A DNA stretch of 64,000 nucleotides from an uncultured Collinsella sp. (lineage in GTDB: Bacteria; Actinomycetota; Coriobacteriia; Coriobacteriales; Coriobacteriaceae): positions 1 to 64,000 of the forward strand of contig UQIN01000012.1 of the NCBI GenBank assembly GCA_900541035.1, in the 5' to 3' direction. Both the position numbers and the translations under genes were made by a program. Below the pieces are notes generated by a model. That model was not told where the DNA came from. It did no database searches and saw only the letters and a list, made by a program, of their open reading frames with translations. Shown in pieces: positions 33,622-41,716 of this stretch (the stretch's first letter is position 1; each line of letters opens with the position of its first letter).

Positions 33622-34823
33622 CGCTCAAGCTGGGCCAGCAGCTCCTCGACGACCTCGACGGCGTCCCTAACAACCTTGTACTGGGCAGCGCCGAAAATGG
33701 GGGCATCCGGGTCCTCGTTGATGGCGATAATGCACTCCGCCCCACCGATGCCGGCAAGATGCTGGATGGCGCCCGAAACACCGATACTCACGAGAAGCTT
33801 GGGCGAAACCGATACGCCGGTCTGGCCAATCTGATGGCGATACTCCAACCAGCCGGCCTCCACGACAGGTCGCGTGCAACCAAGCTCGGCTCCCAGAGCC
33901 TCGGCGAGCCTTCGCATCAGCGGCAGGTTTTTCTTGGAACCAATGCCGCGACCCACCACGACCAGGCGCTCGGCATCGGCGATCGAGGCCCGCTGCCTCC
34001 ACTCCTCGGCGGGAATCGAGATCTCGACACGAGCCTTAGCATCATCCGCAAGCGATATCTGGGTGATCGTGCCGGAGCGGTCGTAGTCAAAGTCGGGCGC
34101 CTTAAAGATGCCGGGACGAACCGTTGCCATCTGGGGACGATGATTGGGGCAGACGATGGTGGCCATCAGGTTGCCGCCAAACGCCGGACGCGTCTGTTGC
34201 AGCAGTCCCGTCTCCGCATCCATCGAAAGTACGGTGCAGTCAGCCGTAAGGCCCGTCTGCAAGCGCACGGCAACGCCGGGTGCCAGTTCGCGGCCAAAAG
34301 CGGTCGCGCCGTATAAGATGGCCTCGGGTTTGCGTTCGGCTACCAAATCGCAGATCAAGCGGGCGTAGACCTCCGCATCGTTTTGGCGCAGGCGCTCGTC
34401 GCGACAGGCCAGGACTTCGTCGGCGCCCGCGCAAACCAGATGCTCCAGGTCGCCGAGAGAACCCTCGGGGCCCATGCCGGCCAGTGCCACCAGACGGCAG
34501 CCGCGAGCATCGGCAAGCTCGCGGCCCTTGCCCATAAGCTCATAGGCAACGGAAGTCACCGTATCGTGCTCGTCGGTCTGCACGAATACCCAAATGTCTC
34601 GATACGCATCGAGGTCAACCGCACCAGCGGCCTCGTCACGCTCGATCGAGATAACGTTGACAGGGCAGGCGTCGACGCACCCACCGCATAGGATGCAGCC
34701 TTCGGTCACGCGGGCGCAGCGATTGGGACGCTCGCCCTCCACCACAATGCCGCCCGAGGCGCAGGCGCGAACGCAGCGACCGCAGCCGATACAGGCTTCG
34801 CTATCGATAATCAGTCCGCTCAT
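33618..34823 (-). CDS. etfA: Electron transfer flavoprotein alpha subunit with N-terminal ferredoxin domain
   Basis: The 401-residue protein starts with a 2x[4Fe-4S] ferredoxin domain (CIGCGRCVRAC near residue 11 and CILCGGCVDACP near 43), followed by the EtfA N-terminal domain and a C-terminal FAD domain with VVVGRGIGSKKNLP, HQIGQTGVSVSPKLLVSIG and SGAIQHLAGI, then INEDPDAPIF. Together with EtfB it should carry electrons between an FAD dehydrogenase and other carriers. The ferredoxin domain resembles that of LctC in the electron-confurcating lactate dehydrogenase of Acetobacterium woodii, although two complete cluster motifs are present here. It is the last of three genes and directly abuts etfB (TAGATG). 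Confidence 0.93.
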   Translation of the reverse strand: MSGLIIDSEACIGCGRCVRACASGGIVVEGERPNRCARVTEGCILCGGCVDACPVNVISIERDEAAGAVDLDAYRDIWVFVQTDEHDTVTSVAYELMGKGRELADARGCRLVALAGMGPEGSLGDLEHLVCAGADEVLACRDERLRQNDAEVYARLICDLVAERKPEAILYGATAFGRELAPGVAVRLQTGLTADCTVLSMDAETGLLQQTRPAFGGNLMATIVCPNHRPQMATVRPGIFKAPDFDYDRSGTITQISLADDAKARVEISIPAEEWRQRASIADAERLVVVGRGIGSKKNLPLMRRLAEALGAELGCTRPVVEAGWLEYRHQIGQTGVSVSPKLLVSIGVSGAIQHLAGIGGAECIIAINEDPDAPIFGAAQYKVVRDAVEVVEELLAQLER

Positions 34824-35639
34824 CTATGCCATCCCCTCGATAATCTTGGCAAGTTTTGCCGCCTGCTCGGACGCCGTTCCGTCAACGTCCTCGCACGTTT
34901 GGTCACGGTCGGGCACAAACGAGCGCACGACCTGTGTCGGCGACCCGGCAAGACCGCAACGCGCGGGGTCGGCGTTCACGTCGGCGGCACTGACCACGCG
35001 CACGTCCGCCTCCTCCGCCGCGCGGATACCGGCAATACTCGGCATACGCAACTGGCCAATCTCCTTGGCAGTCGTCATCGCGCACGGCATCTCAAGATAG
35101 ACCGTCTCCTCGCCGGCATCGCAACCGTGAACGAGCGAAAGCGCACCGCACGTCGTAAAACCTGCGCTCTGCACGCAGCTCACATCGGTCACGCAGGGAA
35201 TCTCAAAGGCGCCGGCAAGCTCGGGGCCAATCTGGGCCGTATCGCCATCCACCGCCATCTTGCCGCAGATGAGCAGGTCGAAGTCCTCGTCGAGCGCTTC
35301 GATGCCGCACTTGAGGGCATAGGTGGTTGCCAGGGTATCGGCGCCCGCAAAGGCTCGGTCGGTCAGCAGCAGCGCGTCGTCGGCGCCTCGAGCGATGCAG
35401 TCGCGCAGCAGCGATTCGGTCGCGGGGATGCCCATCGACACCACCGTCACGCGCACGTCCATGCCAAAGCCGATAAAGTCGTCCTTCAGCGCCAGCGCGC
35501 ATTCCAAAGCGCTCGCATCAAAGGGATTAATGACCGCCTGCTTGCCATCGCGCACGATGGTATTGGTCTTGGGGTCCATCTTGACCTCGGTGCTGCCCGG
35601 CACGGCCTTGACGCACACCACCATATGGAAATCGCTCAT
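34824..35639 (-). CDS. etfB: Electron transfer flavoprotein beta subunit
   Basis: EtfB pairs with EtfA and holds the second flavin or nucleotide. The 271-residue product has the family hallmarks VCVKAVPGS near the N-terminus, INPFDASALECALALKD, VVSMGIP, the ADTLATTYAL region and LLICGKMAVDGDTAQIGPELA, typical of Bcd/Lct-associated EtfB. The ATG at 35637-35639 has a GGGGG nine bases upstream. The dehydrogenase stop lies only 2 bp before it. The order dehydrogenase-etfB-etfA suggests one complex. Confidence 0.93.
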   Translation of the reverse strand: MSDFHMVVCVKAVPGSTEVKMDPKTNTIVRDGKQAVINPFDASALECALALKDDFIGFGMDVRVTVVSMGIPATESLLRDCIARGADDALLLTDRAFAGADTLATTYALKCGIEALDEDFDLLICGKMAVDGDTAQIGPELAGAFEIPCVTDVSCVQSAGFTTCGALSLVHGCDAGEETVYLEMPCAMTTAKEIGQLRMPSIAGIRAAEEADVRVVSAADVNADPARCGLAGSPTQVVRSFVPDRDQTCEDVDGTASEQAAKLAKIIEGMA

Positions 35640-35641
35640 CT

Positions 35642-37243
35642 TCACGCGCCCCCTTTCTGGACGAGCTTATCCAAGAGCTTCTCCGAAAACAGGTTACCGC
35701 GACCCAGCTGCCCGGCAGGATCGAGCTGGAGCTTGAGCCGCGCCGACTCGACCATGGCCTCGTGACCGTACATCGTCTCCAAGAAGCCCGCCTTGATCTT
35801 GCCGACGCCGTGTTCTGCGGAGACGGCACCGCCCATGGCCGTGACCTCGGAAGCCCACTGGGCAAAGAGTTCTCCGCCGCGGCGATAATCCTGTGCATCG
35901 CGCGGCAGAATGTTCACATGCAGATGGTTGTTACCGATATGCCCCCAGGCGGCAGATTCAAGCCCACTTTCCGCCAGCGTGCGGCGATAGAGGGCGATAA
36001 CATCGGCCAAGTGCGCGTTGGGCACCGACATGTCCGAACCCAGTTTGGTGATGGTGGGATCCATGCGGCGGCGCTCGTCGATGAGCATGTTGACGCTCTC
36101 GGGCACCGCATGGCGGAAGAATCGCTGACACTCGCGATCGACCTCGGTGCGCGCGACCCATGTCGCATCGTCACTGCCGCCCGCAAGCTCCAGTACCCAC
36201 CCCAAGTGATACAGCTCCTCAGTCGCCTGAACTTCGTCATCGCAGTCGAGCTCCACGTAGACACAGACCTTGGCCTCTTTGTCGAGCGACGGCAGCGAGG
36301 CGAACGCGGTCGACTGCTCACGCTGACGACGCAGGATATCCAGGGCGCCCGCATCGAAATATTCGATGGCAGCCGCGTGGGACAGGACGGGACGCACAGA
36401 ATCGGTGAAGGACACGGCCTTGTCTTCGCTGTCAAAGAAACAGCTCACGCCCCAAACGACCGCAGGCGCCGCCTGCAGGGCAATCTCGAGCTCGGTGATG
36501 ACGCCGATTGTGCCACACGCACCGATAAACAGATCGATGGCATCCATATCGTCAGCAACGAAATAGCCCGAAGCATTTTTGGTCTTGGGCATGGTGTAGT
36601 CGGGAAGGTCGAGCTCGAGCGCGCGGCCCTCTGCCGTCACGAGCGACAGGTGGCGACCCTGGGTAAAAGCCTCGCCGCGCTGAAGCTCAAGCAAATCGCC
36701 ATCAGCCAGCGCGACGTGGAGTCCCGTGATATGTGGGCGCATGGGGCCGTAGGCGTAGCTGCGGGCACCGGAGGCGTTACACGCCGCCATGCCGCCCAGA
36801 CAGGCAGATGCCTCGGTGGGATCGGTGGGAAAAAACTGCTCGGGGGCCTCTTGGAACTCCTCGTAGGCCTCAAGCGATGCCTGGTCCCAACCAGCGGTCG
36901 GCAGCACCTTCTTGCCCAGCTGCTTGCGCAGCTCCGAGAGCACAACGCCCGGCTCCACGCGCAGCAGAAATTGGCCTTGTTCATCGCGGCGAAGGCCCAA
37001 GTAGCGATTCATACGGGAAGTATTGAGGATATGCCCGCCGTGGGGCACGGCACCGGCGGCAAGGCCGGTTCGGGCGCCCTGAACCGTTACCGGGACACGC
37101 TCGGCATGGAGCTTTTCCAAAATGGCACGGACCTCGTTTTCCGTTGTCGGAAACGAGATGCTCGATGCTTCGCCCGATGCGCGAGATTCATCGCGGCCAT
37201 ACTCTTCGAACTCGTCGGTGAAGGGTTTGATGGTTGCAGACAC
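35642..37243 (-). CDS. FAD-binding (D)-lactate/glycolate dehydrogenase
   Basis: This is a 533-residue GlcD/Dld-type flavoprotein. Residues about 25-210 form the FAD-binding domain (VPVTVQGARTGLAAGAV, GMAACNASGARSYAYGPMR, FIGACGTIGVITELEIAL). The rest is the FAD-oxidase C-terminal domain ending with WGHIGNNHLHVNILP and SAEHGVGKIK, whose histidines bind the metal and substrate. It should oxidise a 2-hydroxyacid, probably D-lactate, and pass electrons to EtfAB encoded directly downstream. This matches the LctD-EtfAB confurcating lactate dehydrogenase. The start is a GTG at 37241-37243 following GGGGGAG. Confidence 0.9.
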   Translation of the reverse strand: MSATIKPFTDEFEEYGRDESRASGEASSISFPTTENEVRAILEKLHAERVPVTVQGARTGLAAGAVPHGGHILNTSRMNRYLGLRRDEQGQFLLRVEPGVVLSELRKQLGKKVLPTAGWDQASLEAYEEFQEAPEQFFPTDPTEASACLGGMAACNASGARSYAYGPMRPHITGLHVALADGDLLELQRGEAFTQGRHLSLVTAEGRALELDLPDYTMPKTKNASGYFVADDMDAIDLFIGACGTIGVITELEIALQAAPAVVWGVSCFFDSEDKAVSFTDSVRPVLSHAAAIEYFDAGALDILRRQREQSTAFASLPSLDKEAKVCVYVELDCDDEVQATEELYHLGWVLELAGGSDDATWVARTEVDRECQRFFRHAVPESVNMLIDERRRMDPTITKLGSDMSVPNAHLADVIALYRRTLAESGLESAAWGHIGNNHLHVNILPRDAQDYRRGGELFAQWASEVTAMGGAVSAEHGVGKIKAGFLETMYGHEAMVESARLKLQLDPAGQLGRGNLFSEKLLDKLVQKGGA

Positions 37244-37263
37244 GCGAACTCCCCCTTTAGCTA

Positions 37264-37588
37264 ACTACAGTGTTTGCAGGGAGATGTTACCGCATCGTTT
37301 CGTCGACGTGTTCGAGACCGTCTCCATAATTGGCGATTTTTACGTTCATGCAATTCGGCGAGCGGCTTGATTTCCTCGGCAGACGATGCTTTTGACACAT
37401 ATGGCCCCGCCGTCGCCGACCGCGCGATTGTCGCTTGAAAAAAGTTGGAGTATTTTTTGCCGCCTTTTACCTGCGGAGACGCCAATCCGTCAAGCATTTG
37501 GTCAGAAATTGGTCAAGTAGCGGCTGATACGGTCGGCGTCGACAGCCAAAACCGATAGAAGTTTTGGCCCAGAAGCAGGGAGGTTCCC
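37264..37588. promoter_or_regulatory. Long divergent spacer between the dehydrogenase operon and the secreted-protein genes
   Basis: This 325-bp gap holds no gene that I can support. It contains the AT-rich AAAAAAGTTGGAGTATTTTTT around 37438-37458, which interrupts otherwise GC-rich DNA, and a tandem TTGGTCA pair at 37498-37504 and 37509-37515. Both divergent promoters should lie here. One 78-codon minus-strand frame runs through most of it, but no ribosome site or family supports it. Confidence 0.4.
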
Positions 37589-37885
37589 ATGGCATATTAC
37601 TGGCCCCAGTACGGCATCGCCATCGAAGTCGACGACGATCCCCATCTCCTGCCTTTCGACGAAGAGGCATTCCCCGATACGACGGTCTACCACGTTACCA
37701 CCGATGTGATCTGCGACCCCGAGTCGTTCTCGGCGCTCGCCCACCACATCGCGCATATCCACGACATCGAGCTCCCTCCCGACTTCGAAGAGCTCGTCTA
37801 CTCGCGCCGCCTGATGCTTCACATGCTCTTTGGAGCGGACCCGTCCACCTTTGCGCGCATCTATACCGCCAAGGATGCCGCATGA
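37589..37885 (+). CDS. Unidentified small protein
   Basis: A 98-residue acidic protein beginning MAYYWPQYGIAIEVDDDP. I recognise no family, signal peptide or membrane segment. A paired hydrophobic/acidic pattern (HLLPFDEEAF, HIAHIHDIELPPDFEELV) suggests a compact alpha/beta fold. The ATG follows GGGAGG at good spacing. Its TGA overlaps the ATG of the next gene by 4 bp (ATGA), so the two are translationally coupled and probably work together. It is the first of five genes in a run of small envelope or secreted proteins. Confidence 0.75.
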   Translation: MAYYWPQYGIAIEVDDDPHLLPFDEEAFPDTTVYHVTTDVICDPESFSALAHHIAHIHDIELPPDFEELVYSRRLMLHMLFGADPSTFARIYTAKDAA

Positions 37886-38391
37886 GCGCGAAGAAGCCAC
37901 CCCGCTTTGCAGGCCTGGGTCGTCGCAAGAAGCTCATCGTTGCCTGCTTGGCCATCGTCTGTGCCCTTGTCGCCGTAGGACTATACGCTTGGCAGTCGCA
38001 GCCCGTACCCGAGGCGGGCGCTTCGGTTACGACGGCCGAGGGCAAAACGCGTCAGGAAATCCAAGATGAGCTCGACGCCATCGTCCGCGACAACATGATG
38101 ACGATTTCGGTCGCGCCGGTCGCTCAGCTGCAGGAGGACGGCAAGCTGCGCGTCAACGTGCAAAACGTCCAAGACAATAAATTTCCCCAGCGATTCCGCG
38201 TCATCCAAAACGACGAGACCATGTACGAATCCGGTGTGGTCGAGACCGGCAAGACAATCGAGACGTGCCCCGCCGGCGACATCAAAGAAGGCGAGGCGTA
38301 CATCGAGATCCAGGCACTCGATACAAAGACCCTCGACAGCCACGGCAATCCGACACGTGTCAAGGTGCGGGTTGAGCAAGCCGAGAACTAG
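37882..38391 (+). CDS. Unidentified membrane-anchored protein
   Basis: A 169-residue protein with a basic N-terminus (MSAKKPPRFAGLGRRKK), one transmembrane segment near residues 18-40 and an extracytoplasmic domain of about 125 residues. The outer part alternates polar and hydrophobic residues, as in a beta-sandwich (RFRVIQNDETMYESGVV, EAYIEIQALDTKT, RVKVRVEQ). No family was recognised. It overlaps the stop of the preceding gene by 4 bp. The secreted protein at 38481 follows after 89 bp. Confidence 0.75.
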   Translation: MSAKKPPRFAGLGRRKKLIVACLAIVCALVAVGLYAWQSQPVPEAGASVTTAEGKTRQEIQDELDAIVRDNMMTISVAPVAQLQEDGKLRVNVQNVQDNKFPQRFRVIQNDETMYESGVVETGKTIETCPAGDIKEGEAYIEIQALDTKTLDSHGNPTRVKVRVEQAEN

Positions 38392-38480
38392 CCTTCCGGC
38401 CGACGCGACACCGCACGCAATTCACCAGCATTCGTCCAATCATCGCGGGGACGGCCCGCGGCGAATAGAAAGGAACGACC

Positions 38481-39080
38481 ATGGACATCACCAGGAACAT
38501 GAACGGAGCCAGAGCGCTCGTCGTGGGCGCAGGGCTCGCGCTCGCGCTCGCAATGGGCGCCGCCCCGACGCCAGCTATGGCAGCCGGGCGCGTTGGAACC
38601 ACGAAAGTAATGGTCAGGACTGAGATCGACAACGTTGAGTTCAAAGTTCCGACGGTTATTCCCTTCGTCGCCAAGGCCGACGGCACGCTTCAGGGCCCCT
38701 CAGAAGACGCGACCACCATCGACAATCATTCGGCCTACGGCATCCATGTCACCAACATGAAGATCGACGCCATGAACACCTGGACCATTGCCGCCGACGC
38801 CAAGGCCGGAACCGCGCAGAACTCCATCGACTTTAAGGTCGGCCCCGACGGCGCACTCCAGAACGCCAGCGCCGCAATGCAAGGAACGGGCCTTGATCTT
38901 TCCAAGAATGCAGCCTTCGACATGGGCTACCAGGGCATTGCCGGCGGCACGGACAAAATTAAGCTCAAGACAAGCGGAAACGTCGCCCGCGTCACGCGCG
39001 ACATCTTCCGCGTAACCGGCGAAGGCGATCAGGTTGCAACGATTACCTGGACGGTCGAGCCCGGTGCGCACACGGCATAA
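38481..39080 (+). CDS. Secreted protein, possibly WxL-like surface domain
   Basis: A 199-residue protein with a clear signal peptide: a hydrophobic stretch rich in Ala, Leu and Gly ending AMAAG near residue 35. The mature part is Thr/Asn/Asp-rich and predicted as beta strands, with IDNHSAYGIHVTNMKI and the closing ATITWTVEPG. The ITW.V ending recalls the second motif of WxL surface domains, but the first WxL motif is not clear, so this is tentative. The ATG at 38481 follows AAAGGA. The next gene overlaps its end by 17 bp. Confidence 0.72.
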   Translation: MDITRNMNGARALVVGAGLALALAMGAAPTPAMAAGRVGTTKVMVRTEIDNVEFKVPTVIPFVAKADGTLQGPSEDATTIDNHSAYGIHVTNMKIDAMNTWTIAADAKAGTAQNSIDFKVGPDGALQNASAAMQGTGLDLSKNAAFDMGYQGIAGGTDKIKLKTSGNVARVTRDIFRVTGEGDQVATITWTVEPGAHTA

Positions 39081-39345
39081 GGCCGTCGCCCTGGCCGCCG
39101 CCGTCAGCATCCTAGCGTTTGGGCCAGCCATGGCCTTTGCCCAGCAAGAACAGGCGCAGGCCGCCACGCAAGTGACGGTCGACCTCTCGGAGCTCGACCG
39201 CGGCGACCGCGAGGAACCGCTGGCGCAGACAGGCGACAGACGATGGCTCTTGGCAGCAGGCGCCACAGCAGCAGGCGCGGGAACCGCCGGCCTCGGTCTG
39301 CACATCAAACGCAGCCAGAAACAAAACACGGACAGGCCGCACTAA
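39064..39345 (+). CDS. Small secreted protein with LPxTG-like wall anchor
   Basis: A 93-residue protein starting at a GTG within the end of the previous gene. It has a signal peptide (basic VRTRHK, then a hydrophobic stretch ending AMAFAQ), a short mature domain of about 30 residues (QVTVDLSELDRGDREEP) and a C-terminal sorting signal: LAQTGD, a hydrophobic alanine/glycine-rich helix and a basic tail KRSQKQ. A sortase could attach it to the wall, although LAQTG departs from LPxTG. The short spacer suggests an adaptor or capping role. The start is not certain, because the ribosome site is weak. Confidence 0.7.
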   Translation: MRTRHKAVALAAAVSILAFGPAMAFAQQEQAQAATQVTVDLSELDRGDREEPLAQTGDRRWLLAAGATAAGAGTAGLGLHIKRSQKQNTDRPH

Positions 39346-39363
39346 ATTAGTTAAGGAGACCCC

Positions 39364-40794
39364 ATGGCATCGAAGAACCTTTTGCCCGTCGTCGCACTCT
39401 GCGGCGCGCTCGCAACCGGAACGCCTGTCGCCGCTTGGGCGACTCCCGTCATGGCAGACTCCTTACCAGCAGCCCTAAGTTCCGCACCAAATCCGTCGAG
39501 CGCCATTGCGTGCAAGCGTTTTTCGATCGCACAGGCCGCAATCTCGACCTCGGGATGCCTTCGTCGTAATACGGACGGCTCGATAGTCGTGGATATCAAT
39601 CGTTCGAACAAGGCAAACGGCTCCCAGGCGGGGTGCGCCGTCTGCACGTGGCGCTCGGTTGTGCTCGATGCAGATGGCGATCCATGCAATTTAGAGCTGC
39701 GCATCGACATCGCTTCGGTCGATGACTCGGCGAACGGAGCGAAGGTCGCCTTCGACGGTACGTTTTTCGAGAAAGGAGGCGGTATATGTCTGGGCTGCGC
39801 CGCCGCGAATGCAGACGATGCACAGCCCACCCTCTCATTCACGGCATCGTTGCGGCTGACCAAAGCCGGCACCGATGCCATCGCGGCGGGAGAAGCGTCC
39901 CTGCTGTTCTACGCCGTCAGTACCAAAGACTCAGACGCTCATTTCGAGAAGCCAGCCGGATCACTCAGCCTTACACGAGGGATAGAGGCAGGCCCTATTG
40001 AAATCGATTCCCACGCGCAAAGCAGGCAACGCATTCTTGCCGACCCGGCGCTTCTCGAAATGGAGTGGAACGGATCCGGAGCCATCGGAATTCTCCCCTC
40101 CGCGCTTGACGCCAAGACGCTCCCCCCAAACGACGAACCCATCAACGCAACCATACAAGAAGAGAGTGCGGACAAAGAAGCAGGTGCGGGCGACACGCCG
40201 TCGCCGACAAACAGCGTCCCAGCTTCTTTCGAAGCACCGAATGAGCCCGCTACCGATCTAAACGATCCCGAGCTCGAGGACAGTCTGGGGCTTGCTGATC
40301 CTCAAGAGATCGATGAAGGTAACTGTTGCGTGCTTGCCGCACTCGACCACACAGAGGTCATCGACGCTGCGAACATCGAAGTTGCCGCCGCCAATCAGCC
40401 CGTCCGCAAGTCGGCTATCATCGCATTTCCCGAATCCATCGAAGTCGTCTTTTTGCCATCGGGCGAGGTCGTGGCCCCAACACTGCTCACCTTGTTGGGC
40501 GCCAAGAATACTCGAAACGAAATTAAAAAGGTCACGGTTGTCGACCCTGCAACCACCGCCAAGCTGCGTCTATACGCCGTTGCTCCAGACGGAGGCAAGA
40601 CCTTGGAATTCGATGGTGACACACTCCTAGCCTGGCGACGTCTGGACATTATGCAAGACGTCTCGTATCAGATCGAACTCGAAGGGTTTGATCGTGCCCG
40701 CGATGCCAATATCATCGCCGCGGCTATTGAATCCCCGCAGCGGCTTATGACACTGCGCTTTGAATACTATCCCTATGTCCCGACAACCACCTGA
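39364..40794 (+). CDS. Large secreted protein of unknown function
   Basis: A 476-residue protein with a signal peptide (MASKNLLPVVALCGALATG, cleavage near AWA or VMA). Residues about 45-150 are a cysteine-containing domain with two CxxC pairs (CAVC and CLGC) and alternating strands. A Pro/Glu/Asp-rich linker at about 260-320 separates it from a C-terminal domain (about 340-476) with strands such as SIEVVFLPSGEVV and KLRLYAVAPDGGKTL. No wall anchor or membrane segment is visible at the C-terminus. No family was recognised. The ATG follows AAGGAG. It closes the run of envelope genes. Confidence 0.75.
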   Translation: MASKNLLPVVALCGALATGTPVAAWATPVMADSLPAALSSAPNPSSAIACKRFSIAQAAISTSGCLRRNTDGSIVVDINRSNKANGSQAGCAVCTWRSVVLDADGDPCNLELRIDIASVDDSANGAKVAFDGTFFEKGGGICLGCAAANADDAQPTLSFTASLRLTKAGTDAIAAGEASLLFYAVSTKDSDAHFEKPAGSLSLTRGIEAGPIEIDSHAQSRQRILADPALLEMEWNGSGAIGILPSALDAKTLPPNDEPINATIQEESADKEAGAGDTPSPTNSVPASFEAPNEPATDLNDPELEDSLGLADPQEIDEGNCCVLAALDHTEVIDAANIEVAAANQPVRKSAIIAFPESIEVVFLPSGEVVAPTLLTLLGAKNTRNEIKKVTVVDPATTAKLRLYAVAPDGGKTLEFDGDTLLAWRRLDIMQDVSYQIELEGFDRARDANIIAAAIESPQRLMTLRFEYYPYVPTTT

Positions 40795-40912
40795 GGCTTA
40801 AATGCTGCACATCATTCCTAACACCACTTATATAACGTATTAGATGAGTCGCGATGTGCCTCGCATTTCGTTCTGCTACGATTGCCACGTTGGCATCAAT
40901 ACAGGAGGGCTC

Positions 40913-41629
40913 ATGCCGGGCTTGGGAACAATCATCAACGTTGTGCTTTTAGTTGCGGGCGGTCTTTTGGGATTAGCGGGCGGCCGCTTCATCACACCGC
41001 GCATCCAAGACACGCTCATGAAAGCATCGGGGCTGTGCGTCCTGTTTATCGGCCTTGGCGGCACCATGCAAAAGATGCTCCTTATCGATGGGAAGGCGCT
41101 AGCGACCACCGGCACCACCATGCTCATCGTCTCATTTGCGCTCGGTTCGCTCATCGGCGAGGCCGTCAACTTGGAAGCCGCCATCGAGAACCTTGGCGAA
41201 TGGCTCAAGCGCAAGACCGGCAGTGAGGGCGATAACGAGTTCACCAACGCTTTTGTCTCGACTTCACTCACCGTGTGTATCGGCGCCATGGCAATTGTGG
41301 GATCGATCCAGGACGGCCTGCTCGGCGACTGGTCAACGCTTGCCCTCAAGGGCGCACTGGACTGCATCATCGTCTGCACCATGACGGCGTCGCTCGGACG
41401 CGGCTGCATCTTCTCGGCCCTGCCCGTAGCCGTGTTCCAGGGGACGATCACGTTGTTTGCCGGCGCGCTCTCCCCCATCATGACCACAGCAGCCCTCAAC
41501 AGCCTTTCGCTCGTAGGCTCCATGCTCATCTTCTGCGTCGGCGTCAACCTCATCCGTCCTCAGACCTTCCGCACGGCCAATATGCTCCCCTCCGTCGTCA
41601 TCGCCGTCATCTACGCCCTCCTGTTCTAA
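40913..41629 (+). CDS. DUF554 family membrane protein
   Basis: A 238-residue protein with seven or eight hydrophobic segments of the DUF554 (YdfK) family, whose function is unknown. Typical parts are GTIINVVLLVAGGLLG at the N-terminus, SGLCVLFIGLGGTMQ, LGSLIGEAVNLEAAIE, FVSTSLTVCIGAMAIVGSIQDGL and CVGVNLI near the end. The start is the ATG at 40913 after AGGAGGG. The longer frame upstream has no ribosome site. The gene lies between the secreted-protein run and the Shango-like operon. Nothing in the sequence ties it to either. Confidence 0.85.
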   Translation: MPGLGTIINVVLLVAGGLLGLAGGRFITPRIQDTLMKASGLCVLFIGLGGTMQKMLLIDGKALATTGTTMLIVSFALGSLIGEAVNLEAAIENLGEWLKRKTGSEGDNEFTNAFVSTSLTVCIGAMAIVGSIQDGLLGDWSTLALKGALDCIIVCTMTASLGRGCIFSALPVAVFQGTITLFAGALSPIMTTAALNSLSLVGSMLIFCVGVNLIRPQTFRTANMLPSVVIAVIYALLF

Positions 41630-41716
41630 ATCTATCAACGCAGCGGTATCTCGAACACCTGTTTGATGCTGTGCTATGATATGAGGTCACCGTAGCTGCG
41701 TTCGAGAGGAGGAGCG

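Noticed and set aside
37261..37497. 78-codon minus-strand frame in the long spacer
   Set aside because: No ribosome site, no family and no clear start. It may be a leader or nothing; described as spacer instead.
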